Shown here one piece after another: positions 1-13,190 of a DNA stretch of 64,000 nucleotides (position 1 is the stretch's first letter; every line of letters begins with the position of its first letter). The stretch comes from Nomia melanderi (lineage: Eukaryota > Arthropoda > Insecta > Hymenoptera > Halictidae). Below the pieces are notes generated by a model. That model saw nothing but the letters and a program-made list of their open reading frames with translations, was not told the origin of the DNA and did no database searches. A program made the translations under genes and the position numbers. Location: NCBI RefSeq assembly GCF_051020985.1, contig NW_027475143.1:1116001-1180000 (forward strand). The letters run 5' to 3'.

Positions 1-950
1 CGGACATTCAGGGACAGTGAAAAATGCAATATATATCTGGTGATATCTCGGGTGCTATTAGAGATAGCGCAATAAACCAAAGTGAATTGTCTGCAGGAGG
101 CCCTGGCGCATGAATCTGTGCAACGGGAACGACCTCGGACCACCAGGGTCCGAGACAACCACCGTCACATGGGGCCGGACACTCAGGGTCAGGGTAAAAT
201 CCAATATATATCTGGTGATGTCTCGGATGCTATTACATATAGCGAAATAAATCAAAGTGCATTGCCTGTAGGAGGCCCTACCGGATGAATCTGTGCAGCA
301 GGAACGACCTCGGACCACCAGGGGCAGAGAAAACCACCGTCCCGTGGGGCCGGACACTTAGGGTCAGTGAAAAATCCAATATATATCTGGTGATATCTCG
401 GGTGCTATTACAGATAGCGCAATAAATCAAAGTGAATTACCTGTAGGAGGCCCTGGAGCATGAATCTGTGCAGCGGGAACGTCCTCGGACCTCCAGGGGC
501 CGAGACAACGACCGTCTCATGGGGCCAGACACTCAGGGTCAGGGTAAAATCCAATATATATCTGGTGATATCTCGGGAGCTATTAGAGATAGCGCAATAA
601 ACCAAAGTGAATTATCTGCAGGAGGCCCTGGCGCATGAATCTGTGCAGCGGCAACCACCTCGGACCACCAGGAGCCGAGAAAATCACAGTCTCATGGGGC
701 CGGACAGTCTGGGTCAGGGAGAAATCCTATATATATCTGGTGATATCTCGGGTGCTATTAGAGATAGCGCAATAAATCAAAGTAAATTATCTGCAGGGGG
801 CCCTGGCGCATGAATCTGTGCAGCGGGTACGACCGCGGACCACCAGGGGCCGAGAAAACCGCAGTCCCATGGGGCCGGACACTCAGGGTCAGGGGAAAAT
901 CCTGTATATAACTGGTGATATCTCAGGTGCTATTAGAGATAGCGCAATAA
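1..950 (+). repeat. Duplicated satellite segment, copy 1 (pairs with 5,248-6,372)
   Basis: The first ~560 bases match 5,248-5,806 at an offset of 5,247. From ~570 to 950 they match 5,991-6,372 at an offset of 5,421. The offset step of 174 bp is one monomer minus a 1-bp deletion, so the second copy carries one extra monomer. Shared rare variants include GGTGATGTCTCGGATGCTAT with ACATATAGCGAAATAAATC, and GCAACCACCTCGG followed by GGGAGAAATCC. Confidence 0.8.
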
Positions 951-3900
951 ACCAAAGTGAATTATCTGCAGGAGGCCCTGGCGCATGAATCTGTGCAGCG
1001 GGAACGACATCGGACCACCAGGGGCCGAGAAAACCACAGTCTCATGGGGCCGGACACTCAGGGTCAGGGTAAAATCCAATATATATCTGGTGATATCTCG
1101 TGTGCTATTAGAGATAGCGCAATAAACCAAAGTGAATTATCTGCAGGGGGCCCTGCCGCATGAATCTGTGCAGCGGGAACGACCTCGGACCACCAGGGGC
1201 CGAGAAAATCACAGACTCATGGGGCCGGACAGTCTGGGTCAGGGAGAAATCCTATATATATCTGGTGATATCTCGGGTGCTATTAGAGATAGCGCAATAA
1301 ATCAAAGTAAATTATCTGCATGGGGCCCTGGCGCATGAATCTGTGCAGCGGGAACGACCTCGGACGTCCAGGGGCCGAGAAAACCACAGTCTCATGGGGC
1401 CGGACACTCTGGGTCAGGGGAAAATCCAATATATATCTGGTGATATCTCGGGTGCTATTAGAGATAGCGCAATAAACCAAAGTGAATTATCTGCAGGAGG
1501 CCCTGGCGCATGAATCTGTGCAGCGGGAACGACCTCGGACCACCAGGAGCCGAGAAAATCACAGTCTCATGGGGCCGGACAGTCTGGGTCAGGGAGAAAT
1601 CCTATATATATCTGGTGATATCTCGGGTGCTATTAGAGATAGCGCAATAAATCAAAGTAAATTATCTGCAGGGGGCCCCGGCGCATGAATCCGTGCAGCG
1701 GGAACGACCTCGGACCACCAGGGGCCGAGAAAACCACAGACCCATGGGGCCGGACACTCAGGGTCAGGGGAAAATCCAGTATATAACTGGTGATATCTCA
1801 GGTGCTATTAGAGATAGCGCAATAAACCAAAGTGAATTATCTGCAGGAGGCCCTGGCGCATGAATCTGTCCAGCGGGAACGTCCTCGGACCTCCAGGGGC
1901 CGAGACAACCACCGTCTCATGGGGCCGGACACTCAGGGTCAGGGTAAAATCCAATATATATCTGGTGATATCTCGGGTGCTATTACAGATAGCGCCGTAA
2001 ACCAAAGTGCATTGTCTGTAGGAGGACCTGTCGCATGAATCTGTGCAGCGGGAACGACCTCGGACCACCAGGGGCGAGACAACCACCTTCTCATGGGGCC
2101 GGACACTCAGGGTCACGGAAAAATCCAATATATATCTGGTGATATCTCGGGTGCTATTACAGATAGCGCAATAAATCAAAGTGCATTACCTGTAGGAGGC
2201 CCTGAAGCATGAATCTGTGCAGCGGGAACGTCCTCGGACTTCCAGGGGCCGAGACAACGACCGTCTCATTGGGCCAGACACTCAGGGTCAGGGTAAAATC
2301 CAATATATATCTGGTGATATCTCGGGTGCTATTACAGATAGCGCAATAAATCAAAGTGCATTGTCTGTAGGAGGCCCTGGCGCATGAATCTGTGCAGCGG
2401 GAACGACCTCGGACGTCCAGGGGCCGTGAAAACCACAGTCTCATGGGGCCGGACACTCAGGGTCAGGGGAAAATCCAATATATATCTGGTGATATCTCGG
2501 GTGCTATTAGAGATAGCCCAATAAACCAAAGTGAATTATCTGCAGGAGGCCCTGCCGCATGAATCTCTGCAACGGGAACGACCTCGGACCACCAGGGGCC
2601 GAGAAAATCACAGTCTCATGGGGCCGGACAGTCTGGGTCAGGGAGAAATCCTATATATATCTGGTGATATCTCGGGTGCTATTACAGATAGCGCAATAAA
2701 TCAAAGTGCATTGTCTGTAGGAGGCCCTGGCGCATGAATCTGTGCAGCGGGAACGACCTCGGACCACCAGGGGCCGAGAAAACCACAGTCCCATGGGGCG
2801 GGACACTCAGGGTCAGGGGAAAATCCAGTATATAACTGGTGATATCTCGGGTGCTATTAGAGATAGCGCTATAAACCAAAGTGAATTATCTGCAGGAGGC
2901 CCTGGCGCATGAATCTGTGCAGCGGGATCGTCCTCGGACCTCCAGGGGCCGAGACAACGACCGTCTCATGGGGCCGGACACTCAGGGTCAGGGTCAAATC
3001 CAATATATATCTGGTGATATCTCGGGTGCTATTACAGATAGCGCAATAAATCAAAGTGCATTGTCTGTAGGAGGCCCTGGCGCATGAATCTGTGCAGCGC
3101 GAACGTCCTCGGACCTCCAGGGGCCGAGACAACGACCGTCTCATGGGGCCGGACACTCAGGGTCAGGGTAAAATCCAATATATATCTGGTGATATCTCGG
3201 GTGCTATTACAGATAGCGCAATAAATCAAAGTGCATTGTCTGTAGGAGGCCCTGGCGCATGAATCTGTGCAGCGGGAACGTCCTCGGACCTCCAGGGGCC
3301 GAGACAACGACCGTCTCATGGGGCCGGCACTCAGAGTCAGGGTCAAATCCAATATATATCTGGTGATATCTCGGGTGCTATTACAGATAGCGCAATAAAT
3401 CAAAGTGTATTGTCTGTAGGAGGCCCTGGCGCATGAACCTGTGCAGCGGCAACGACCTCGGACCACCAGGGGCCGAGAAAACCACAGTCTCATGGGGCCG
3501 GACGCTCAGGGTCAGGGGAAAATCCAGTATATAACTGGTGATATCTCGGGTGCTATTACAGATAGCGCAATAAATCAAAGTGCATTGTCTGTAGGAGGCC
3601 CTGGCGCATGAATCTGAGCAGCGGGAACAACCTCGGACCACCTGGGTCCGAGAAAATCACAGTCTCATGGGGCCGGACACTCAGGGTCAGGGGAAAATCC
3701 AATATATATCTGGTGATATCTCGGGTGCTATTAGAGATAGCGCAATAAACCAAAGTGAATTGTCTGCAGGAGGCCCTGGCGCATGAATCTGTGCAACGGG
3801 AACGACCTCGGACCACCAGGGGCCGAGACAACCACCGTCTCATGGGGCCGGACACTCAGGGTCAGTGAAAAATCCAATATATATCTGGTGATATCTCGGG

Positions 3901-4667
3901 TGCTATTACAGATAGCGCAATAAATCAAAGTGCATTGTCTGTAGGAAGCCCTGGCGCATGAATCTGTGCAGCGGGAACGACCTCGGACCACCAGGGGCCG
4001 AAAAAACCACAGTCTCATGGGGCCGGACACTCAGGGTCAGGGAAAAATCCAATATATATCTGGTGATATCTCGGCTGCTATTACAGATAGCGCAATAAAT
4101 CAAAGTGCATTGTCTGTAGGAGTCCCTGGCGCATCAATCTGTGCAGCGGGAACGACCTCGGACAACCAGGGGCGAGACAACCACCTCCTCATGGGGCCGG
4201 ACACTCAGGGTCAGGGAAAAATCCAATATATATCTGGTGATATCTCGGGTGCTATTACAGATAGCGCAATAAATCAAAGTGCATTACCTGTAGGAGGCCC
4301 TGGCGCATGAATCTGTGCAGCGGGAACGTCCTCGGACCTCCAGGGGCCGAGACAACTACCGTCTCATGGGGCCGGACACTCAGGCTCAGGGTAAAATCCA
4401 ATATATATCTGGTGATATCTCGGGTGCTATTACAGATAGCGCAATAAATCACAGTGCATTGTCTGTAGGAGGCCCTGGCGCATGAATCTGTGCAGCGGGA
4501 ACGACCTCGGACGACCAGGGGCCGAGAAAACCACAGTCTCATGGGGCCGGACACTCAGGGTCATGGGAAAATCCAATATATATCTGGTGATATCTCGGGT
4601 GCTATTAGAGATAGCGCAATAAATCAAACTGTATTGTCTGTAGGAGGCCCTGGCGCATGCATCTGTG
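951..4667 (+). repeat. Type A monomers, mixed subtypes
   Basis: About 21 type A monomers with no cleanly repeated higher-order unit. One subtype, with GGACAGTCTGGGTCAGGGAG and GAAATCCTATATATATC, recurs near 1,230, 1,590 and 2,630, and again near 58,970 and 62,820. Another carries GTCCTCGGACCTCCAGGGG with GAGACAACGACCG. One-base deletions occur near 2,074, 3,327 and 4,172. Nothing other than satellite is present. Confidence 0.9.
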
Positions 4668-5160
4668 CAGCAGCAACGGCGTCGGAACACCAGGGGCCAA
4701 AAAAATTACAGATTTTCGGTATCCGTCACCCATGGTCATGTAAAAATCCACCATATATCTGGTGATATCTCGGGTGCTATTAGAGATAGCGCGATAAATC
4801 AAAGTGCATTGTCTGCAGGAGGCCCTGGCACATGCATGTGTGCAGCAGCAACTACGTCGGAACACGAGGGGCCAAGAAAATTACAGATTTTCGGTATCCG
4901 TCACCCAAGGTCATGTAAAAATCCAGCATATATCTGGTGATATCTCGGGGTCTATTACAGATAGCGCGATAAATCAATGTGCATTGCCTGCTGGAAGCCC
5001 TGGCGCATGAATCTGTGCAGCAGCAACGACGTCGGAACACCAGGGGTCAAGAAAATTACAGATTTTCGGTATCCGTCACCCAAGGTCATGTAAAAATCCA
5101 GCATATATCTGGTGATATCTCGGGTTCTATTATAGATAACGCGATAAATCAAAGTGCATT
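4668..5160 (+). repeat. Type B monomer cluster 1 (3 monomers)
   Basis: Three consecutive monomers carry CAGCAGCAAC in the left third, the ATTACAGATTTTCGG middle and the B-type GCGCGATAAATC or ACGCGATAAATC end. Both edges change to type A inside a monomer: on the left after GCGCATGCATCTGTG, on the right before CGCAGCGGGAACGGCCTCGG. The edges are therefore recombinant, not insertional. The first monomer has CCATGGTCATG and CCACCATATATC, also seen near 41,999 and 57,229. Confidence 0.9.
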
Positions 5161-5237
5161 GTCTGCAGGAGGCCCTGGCGCATGCATATGCGCAGCGGGA
5201 ACGGCCTCGGACCGCCAGGGGCCGAGAAAACCACCGT

Positions 5238-7656
5238 CTCATGGGGCCGGACACTCAGGGTCAGGGGAAAATCCAATATATATCTGGTGATATCTCGGGT
5301 GCTATTAGAGATAGCGCAATAAACCAAAGTGAATTGTCTGCAGGAGGCCCTGGCGCATGAATCTGTGCAACGGGAACGACCTCGGACCACCAGGGGCCGA
5401 GACAACCACCGTCTCATGGGGCCGGACACTCAGGGTCAGTGTAAAATCCAATATATATCTGGTGATGTCTCGGATGCTATTACATATAGCGAAATAAATC
5501 AAAGTGCATTGCCTGTAGGAGGCCCTGCCGGATGAATCTGTGCAGCAGGAACGACCTCGGACCACCAGGGGCCGAGAAAACCACCGTCCCGTGGGGCCGG
5601 ACACTTAGAGTCAGTGAAAAATCCAATATATATCTGGTGATATCTCGGGTGCTATTACAGATAGCGCAATAAATCAAAGTGAATTACCTGTAGGAGGCCC
5701 TGGAGCATGAATCTGTGCAGCGGGAACGTCCTCGGAACCCAGGGGCCGAGACAACGACCGTCTCATGGGGCCAGACACTCAGGGTCAGGGTAAAATCCAA
5801 TATATATCTGGTGATATCTCGGGAGCTATTACAGGTAGCGCAATAAATCAAAGTGCATTGTCTGTAGGAGGCCGTGGCGCATGAATCTGTGCAGCGGGAA
5901 CGACCTCGGACGTCCAGGGGCCAAGAAAACCACAGTCTCATGGGGCCGGACGCTCTGGGTCAGGGGAAAATCCAACATATATCTGGTGATATCTCGGGAG
6001 CTATTAGAGATAGCGCAATAAACCAAAGTGAATTATCTGCAGGAGGCCCTGGCGCATGAATCTGTGCAGCGGCAACCACCTCGGACCACCAGGAGCCGAG
6101 AAAATCACAGTCTCATGGGGCGGGACAGTCTGGGTCAGGGAGAAATCCTATATATATCTGGTGATATCTCGGGTGCTATTAGAGATAGCGCAATAAATCA
6201 AAGTAAACTATCTGCAGGGGGCCCTGGCGCATGAATCTGTGCAGCGGGAACGACCTCGGACCACCAGGGGCCGAGAAAACCGCAGTCCCATGGGGCCGGA
6301 CACTCAGGGTCAGGGGAAAATCCTGTATATAACTGGTGATATCTCAGGTGCTATTAGAGATAGCGCAATAAACCAAAGTGCATTGTCTGTAGGAGGCCCT
6401 GCCGCATGAATCTGTGCAGCGGGAACGACCTCGGACCACCAGGGGCCGAGAAAACCAGCGTCTCATGGGGCCGGACACTCAGGGACAGTGAAAAACCCAA
6501 TGTATATCAGGTGATATCTCGGGTGCTATTACAGATAGCGCAATAAATCAAAGTGCATTGTCTGTAGGAGGCCCTGCCGCATGAATCTGTGCAGCGGGAA
6601 CAACCTCGGACCACCAGGGTCCGAGAAAATCAGAGTCTCATGGGGCCGGACACTCAGGGTCAGGGGAAAATCCAATGTATATCTGGTGATATCTCGGGTG
6701 CTATTAGAGATAGCGCAATAAATCAAAGTGAATTATCTGCAGGAGGCCCTGGCGCATGAATCTGTGCAACGGGAACGACCTCGGACCACCAGGGGCCGAG
6801 AAAACGACCGTCTCATGGGGCCGGACACTCAGGGTCAGTGAAAAATCCAATATAAATCTGGTGATATCTCGGCTGCTATTAAAGATAGCGCAATAAACCA
6901 AAGTGCATTGTCTGTAGGAGGCCCTGGCGCATGAATCTGTGCAGCGGGAATGACCTCGGACCACCAGGGGCCGAGAAAACTACCGTCTCATGGGGCCGGA
7001 CACTCAGGGTCAGGGGAAAATCCAATATTTATCTGGTGATATCTCGTGTGCTATTAGAGATAGCGCAATAAACCAAAGTGAATTATCTGCAGGGGGCCCT
7101 GGCGCATGAATCTGTGCAGCATGAACGACCTCGGACCACCACGGGCCGAGAAAACGACCGTCTCATGGGGCCAGACACTCAGGGTCAGGGTAAAATCCAA
7201 TATATGTCTGGTGATATCTCGGGTGCTATTACAGATAGCGCAATAAATCAAAGTGCATTGTCTGTAGGAGGCCCTGGCGCATGAATCTGTGCAGCGGGAA
7301 CTACCTCGGACCACCAGGGGCCGAGAAAACCACAGTCCCATGGGGCGGGACACTCAGTGTCAGGGGAAAATCCAGTATATAACTGGTGATATCTCGGGTG
7401 CTATTAGAGATAGCGCTATAAACCAAAGTGAATTATCTGCAGGAGGCCCTGGCGCATGAATCTGTGCAGCGGGATCGTCCTCGGACCTCCAGGGGCCGAG
7501 ACAACGACCGTCTCATGGGGCCGGACACTCAGGGTCAGGGTCAAATCCAATATATATCTGGTGATATCTCGGGTGCTATTACAGATAGCGCAATAAATCA
7601 AAGTGCATTGTCTGTAGGAGGCCCTGGCGCATGAATCTGTGCAGCGCGAACGTCCT
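5238..7656 (+). repeat. Left part of the duplicated 5-19 kb block, copy 1
   Basis: Matches 13,985-16,054 in order. The offset is 8,747 up to ~5,900, then 8,573, then 8,398. Each step is one monomer (174-175 bp), so copy 1 has two monomers that copy 2 lacks, near 5,900-6,200 and near 6,560-6,730. The second removed unit left a hybrid monomer in copy 2 near 15,120, as expected from in-register unequal exchange. Confidence 0.82.
5248..6372 (+). repeat. Duplicated satellite segment, copy 2 (pairs with 1-950)
   Basis: Matches the window start and includes one additional monomer around 5,830-6,000 with the private middle GGACGCTCTGGGTCAGGGG. A 1-bp deletion lies at about 5,737 (CTCGGAACCCAGGGG). 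The left part is also the start of the larger block repeated at 13,985, so this stretch has been copied at least twice. Confidence 0.78.
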
Positions 7657-9248
7657 CGGACCTCCAGGGGCCGAGACAACGACCGTCTCATGGGGCCGGA
7701 CACTCAGGGTCAGGGTAAAATCCAATATATATCTGGTGATATCTCGGGTGCTATTACAGATAGCGCAATAAATCAAAGTGCATTGTCCGTAGGAGGCCCT
7801 GGCGCATGAATCTGTGCAGCGGGAACGTCCTCGGACCACCAAGGGCCGAGACAACCACCGTCTCACGGGGCCGGACACTCAGGGTCAGGGAAAAATCCAA
7901 TATATATCTGGTGATATCTCGGGTGCTATTAGAGATAGCCCAATAAACCAAAGTGAATTATCTGCAGGAGGCCCTGCCGCATGAATCTCTGCAACGGGAA
8001 CGACCTCGGACAATCAGGGGCCGAGAAAATCACAGTCTCATGGGGCCGGACAGTCTGGGTCAGGGAGAAATCCTATATATATCTGGTGATATCTCGGGTG
8101 CTATTAGAGATAGCGCAATAAATCAAAGTAAATTATCTGCAGGGGGCCCTGGCGCACGAATCTGTGCAGCGGGAACGACATCGGACCACCAGGGGCCGAG
8201 AAAACCACAGTCTCATGGGGCCGGACACTCAGGGTCAGGGTAAAATCCAATATTTATCTGGTGATATCTCGGGTGCTATTAGAGATAGCGCAATAAACCA
8301 ATGTGAATTATCTGCAGGAGGCCCTGGCGCATGAATCTGTGCAGCGGGAACGACCTCGGGCCACCAGGGGCCGAGAAAACCACCGTCTCATGGGGCCGGA
8401 CGCTCAGGGTCAGGAAAAATCCAATATATAACTGGTGATATCTCGGGTGCTATTAGAGATAGCACAATAAACCAATGTGAATTATCTGCAGGAGGCCCTG
8501 GCGCATGAATCTGTGCAGCGGGAACGACCTCGGACCACCAAGGGCCGAGACAACCACCGTCTCACGGGGCCGGACACTCAGGGTCAGGGAAAAATCCAAT
8601 ATATATCTGGTGATATCTCGGGTGCTATTAGAGATAGCGCAATAAACCAAAGTGAATTATCTGCAGGAGGCCCTGGCGCATGAATCAGTGCAGCGGGAAC
8701 GACCTCGGACCACCAGGGGCCGAGACAACCACCGTCTCATGGGGCCGGACACTCAGGGTCAGGGAAAAATCCAATATATATCTGGTGATATCTCGGGTGC
8801 TATTAGAGATAGCGCAATAAACCAAACTGAATTATCTGCAGGCGGCCCTGGCGCATGAAGCTGTGCAGCGGGAACGACCTCGGGCCACCAGGGGCCGAGA
8901 AAACCACAGTCTCATGGGGCCGGATACTCAGGGTCAGGGGAAAATCCAATATATATCTGGTGATATCTCGGGTGCTATTAGAGATAGCGCAATAAATCAA
9001 AGTGCATTGTCCGTAGGAGGCCCTAGCGCATGAATCTGTGCAGCAGGGACGACATCGGACCACCAGGGGCCGAGAAAACCACCGTCTCATGGGGCCGGAC
9101 ACTCAGGGTCAGGGAAAAATCCAATATATATCTGGTGATATCTCGGGTGCTATTAGAGATAGCGCAATAAATCAAACTGCATTGTCCGTAGGAGGCCCTT
9201 GTGCATGAATCTGTGCAGCAGGGACGACATCGGACCACCAGGGGCCGA

Positions 9249-9300
9249 GAAAATTACAGATTTTCGGTATCCGTCACCCAAAGTCATGTAAAAATCCAGC
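9249..9300 (+). repeat. Type B middle in a type A monomer (chimera, GCTTTC class)
   Basis: A monomer with a type A left end (CAGCAGGGACGACATCGG), a B middle, then ATATATATGGTGCTTTCTCGGG in place of GATATCTCGGG, so the EcoRV-type site is lost. Copies by duplication lie at 11,523-11,574 and 17,647-17,698. Confidence 0.85.
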
Positions 9301-9444
9301 ATATATATGGTGCTTTCTCGGGTGCTATTAGATATAGCGCAATAAATCAAAGTGCATTGTCTGTAGGAGGCCCTGGCGCATGAATCTGCGCAGCGGGAAC
9401 GACCTCGGACCACCAGGGGCCGAGGAAACCACCGTCTCATGCGG

Positions 9445-9463
9445 CCTGACACTCAGTGTCAGG
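9445..9463. repeat. Perfect 19-bp palindrome variant CCTGACACT-C-AGTGTCAGG
   Basis: Nine-base arms around a central C. The usual monomer reads CCGGACACTCAGGGTCAGG here, an imperfect dyad. Copies by duplication at 11,719-11,737 and 17,843-17,861. No function can be assigned from sequence. Confidence 0.85.
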
Positions 9464-9930
9464 GGAAAATCCAATATATATCTGGTGATATCTCGGGTGC
9501 TATTACGGACAGCCCAATAAATCAAAGTGCATTGTCTGTAGGAGGCCCTGGCGCATGAATCTGTGCAGCTGGAACGACCTCAGACCACCAGGGGCCGAGA
9601 AAACCACCGTCTCATGGGGCCGGACACTCAGGGTCAGGGAAAAATCTAATATATATCTGGTGATATCTCGGGTGCTATTACAGATCGCGCAATAAATCAA
9701 AGTGCATTGTCTGTAGGAGGCCCTTGCGCATGAATGCGGACACGGGGAACGACCTCGGACCTCCAGGGGCCGAGAAAACCACCGTCTCATGGGGCCGGAC
9801 ACTCAGGGGCAGGGAAAAATCCAATATATATCTGTTGATATCTCGGGTGAAATTAGAGATAGCGCAGTAAATCAAAGTGCGTTGTTTGTAGGAGGCCCTG
9901 GCGCATGAATCTGGGCAGCGGGAACGACAT

Positions 9931-12204
9931 CGGACCTCCAGGGGCCGAGACAACGACCGTCTCATGGGGCCGGACACTCAGGGTCAGGGTAAAATCCAAT
10001 ATATATCTGGTGATATCTCGGGTGCTATTACAGATAGCGCAATAAATCAAAGTGCATTGTCTGTAGGAGGCCCTGGCGCATGAATCTGTGCGGCGGGAAC
10101 GTCCTCGGACCACCAAGGGCCGAGACAACCACCGTCTCACGGGGCCGGACACTCAGGGTCAGGGAAAAATCCAATATATATCTGGTGATATCTCGGGTGC
10201 TATTAGAGATAGCCCAATAAACCAAAGTGAATTATCTGCAGCAGGCCCTGCCGCATGAATCTCTGCAACGGGAACGACCTCGGACAATCAGGGGCCGAGA
10301 AAATCACAGTCTCATGGGGCCGGACAGTCTGGGTCAGGGAGAAATCCTATATATATCTGGTGATATCTCGGGTGCTATTAGAGATAGCGCAATAAATCAA
10401 AGTAAATTATCTGCAGGGGGCCCTGGCGCACGAATCTGTGCAGCGGGAACGACATCGGACCACCAGGGGCCGAGAAAACCACAGTCTCATGGGGCCGGAC
10501 ACTCAGGGTCAGGGTAAAATCCAATATTTATCTGGTGATATCTCGGGTGCTATTAGAGATAGCGCAATAAACCAATGTGAATTATCTGCAGGAGGCCCTG
10601 GCGCATGAATCTGTGCAGCGGGAACGACCTCGGGCCACCAGGGGCCGAGAAAACCACCGTCTCATGGGGCCGGACGCTCAGGGTCAGGAAAAATCCAATA
10701 TATAACTGGTGATATCTCGGGTGCTATTAGAGATAGCACAATAAACCAATGTGAATTATCTGCAGGAGGCCCTGGCGCATGAATCTGTGCAGCGGGAACG
10801 ACCTCGGACCACCAAGGGCCGAGACAACCACCGTCTCACGGGGCCGGACACTCAGGGTCAGGGAAAAATCCAATATATATCTGGTGATATCTCGGGTGCT
10901 ATTAGAGATAGCGCAATAAACCAAAGTGAATTATCTGCAGGAGGCCCTGGCGCATGAATCAGTGCAGCGGGAACGACCTCGGACCACCAGGGGCCGAGAC
11001 AACCACCGTCTCATGGGGCCGGACACTCAGGGTCAGGGAAAAATCCAATATATATCTGGTGATATCTCGGGTGCTATTAGAGATAGCGCAATAAACCAAA
11101 CTGAATTATCTGCAGGCGGCCCTGGCGCATGAAGCTGTGCAGCGGGAACGACCTCGGGCCACCAGGGGCCGAGAAAACCACAGTCTCATGGGGCCGGATA
11201 CTCAGGGTCAGGGGAAAATCCAATATATATCTGGTGATATCTCGGGTGCTATTAGAGATAGCGCAATAAATCAAAGTGCATTGTCCGTAGGAGGCCCTAG
11301 CGCATGAATCTGTGCAGCAGGGACGACATCGGACCACCAGGGGCCGAGAAAACCACCGTCTCATGGGGCCGGACACTCAGGGTCAGGGAAAAATCCAATA
11401 TATATCTGGTGATATCTCGGGTGCTATTAGAGATAGCGCAATAAATCAAACTGCATTGTCCGTAGGAGGCCCTTGCGCATGAATCTGTGCAGCAGGGACG
11501 ACATCGGACCACCAGGGGCCGAGAAAATTACAGATTTTCGGTATCCGTCACCCAAAGTCATGTAAAAATCCAGCATATATATGGTGCTTTCTCGGGTGCT
11601 ATTAGATATAGCGCAATAAATCAAAGTGCATTGTCTGTAGGAGGCCCTGGCGCATGAATCTGCGCAGCGGGAACGACCTCGGACCACCAGGGGCCGAGGA
11701 AACCACCGTCTCATGCGGCCTGACACTCAGTGTCAGGGGAAAATCCAATATATATCTGGTGATATCTCGGGTGCTATTGCGGACAGCCCAATAAATCAAA
11801 GTGCATTGTCTGTAGGAGGCCCTGGCGCATGAATCTGTGCAGCTGGAACGACCTCAGACCACCAGGGGCCGAGAAAACCACCGTCTCATGGGGCCGGACA
11901 CTCAGGGTCAGGGAAAAATCTAATATATATCTGGTGATATCTCGGGTGCTATTACAGATCGCGCAATAAATCAAAGTGCATTGTCTGTAGGAGGCCCTTG
12001 CGCATGAATGCGGACACGGGGAACGACCTCGGACCACCAGGGGCCGAGAAAACCACCGTCTCATGGGGCCGGACACTCAGGGGCAGGGAAAAATCCAATA
12101 TATATCTGTTGATATCTCGGGTGAAATTAGAGATAGCGCAGTAAATCAAAGTGCGTTGTTTGTAGGAGGCCCTGGCGCATGAATCTGGGCAGCGGGAACG
12201 ACAT
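9931..12204 (+). repeat. 13-monomer (2,274-bp) tandem duplication, copy 2
   Basis: Second copy of 7,657-9,930. It shares ATTGCGGACAGCCC (about 11,776) and ACGGGGAACGACCTCGGACC followed by ACC (about 12,015) with the third copy in 13,985-19,471. The 1-bp deletion giving GTCAGGAAAAATCC (about 10,685) occurs in all three copies, so that deletion predates the duplications. Confidence 0.88.
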
Positions 12205-12397
12205 CGGACCACCAGGGGCCGAGAAAACCACCGTCTCATGGGGCCGGACAGTCAGAGTCGGGGAAAAATCCAATATATATCTGGTGATATCTCGGGTGCT
12301 ATTAGAGATAGCACAATAAATCAAAGTGCATTGTCCGTAGGAGGCCCTTGCGCATGAATCTGCGCAGCAGGGACGACATCGGACCACCTGGGGCCGA

Positions 12398-12449
12398 GAA
12401 AATTACAGATTTTCGATATCCATCACCCAAAGTCATCTAAAAATCCAGC
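12398..12449 (+). repeat. Type B middle in a type A monomer (chimera, TTCGATATCC variant)
   Basis: Same class as 9,249 but with TTTTCGATATCCATCACCC and GTCATCTAAAAATCC. Duplicated at 18,522-18,573. It lies one monomer after the end of the second 13-monomer unit. Confidence 0.83.
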
Positions 12450-12768
12450 ATATATATGGTGCTTTCTCGGGTGCTATTACAGATATCGCAATAAACCAAA
12501 GTGAATTATCTGCAGGAGGCCCTGGCGCATGAATCTGTGCAGCGGGAACGACCTCGGTCCACGAGGGGCCGAGACAAGCACCGTCTCATGGGGCCGGACA
12601 CACAGGGGCAGGGAAAAATCCAATATATATCTGGTGATATCTCGGGTGCTATTACAGATAGCGCAATAAATCAAAGTGCATTGTCTGTAGGAGGCCCGGG
12701 CGCATGAATCTGGCCAGCGGGAACGACCTCGGAGAACCAGGGGCCGAGAAAACCACCGTCCCATGGGT

Positions 12769-12787
12769 CCGGACACTCAGTGTCCGG
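12769..12787. repeat. Perfect 19-bp palindrome variant CCGGACACT-C-AGTGTCCGG
   Basis: Same monomer position as 9,445, but with the alternative pairing at the third arm base: CCGG...CCGG rather than CCTG...CAGG. Copy at 18,893-18,911. Both arms differ together between the two palindromes. Confidence 0.85.
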
Positions 12788-13190
12788 GGAAAATCCAATA
12801 TATATCTGGTGATATCTCGGGTGCTATTACAGACAGCCCAATAAATCAAAGTGCATTGTCTGTAGGAGGCCCTGGCGCATGAATCTGTGCAGCGGGAACG
12901 ACCTCGGACCACCAGGGGCCGAGAAAACCACTGTCTCATGGGGCCGGACACTCAGGGTCAGGGGAAAATCCAGTATATATCTGGTGATATCTCGGGTGCT
13001 ATTAGAGATAGCGCAATAAAACAAAGTGAATTATCTGCAGGAGGCTCTGGCGCATGAATCTGTGCAGCGGTATCTACCTCGGACCACCAGGGTCCGAGAA
13101 AATCACCGACACATGGGGCCGGGCACTCAGGTTCAGGGAAAAATCCAACATATATCTGGTGATATCTCGGGTTCTATTACAGATAGCGCG

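Larger units (their letters stand above)
7657..9930 (+). repeat. 13-monomer (2,274-bp) tandem duplication, copy 1
   Basis: Repeated immediately downstream at an offset of exactly 2,274 bp (13x175 minus 1). The junction falls in the shared hexamer CGGACC at 7,657-7,662 and 9,931-9,936. Upstream of it the two copies differ (GCGCGAACGTCCT versus GCGGGAACGACAT). I saw about six base differences between the copies, including private changes at about 9,201, 9,507 and 9,761. It contains one A/B/A chimera at 9,249 and the palindrome at 9,445. Confidence 0.88.

Noticed and set aside
3032..3493. Minus-strand open frame of 153 codons, the longest in the window
   Set aside because: It spans a 1-bp deletion in the satellite (near 3,327) that happens to join two frames. 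It reads the same satellite segments as hundreds of other short frames, with no domain, codon bias or conserved start region.
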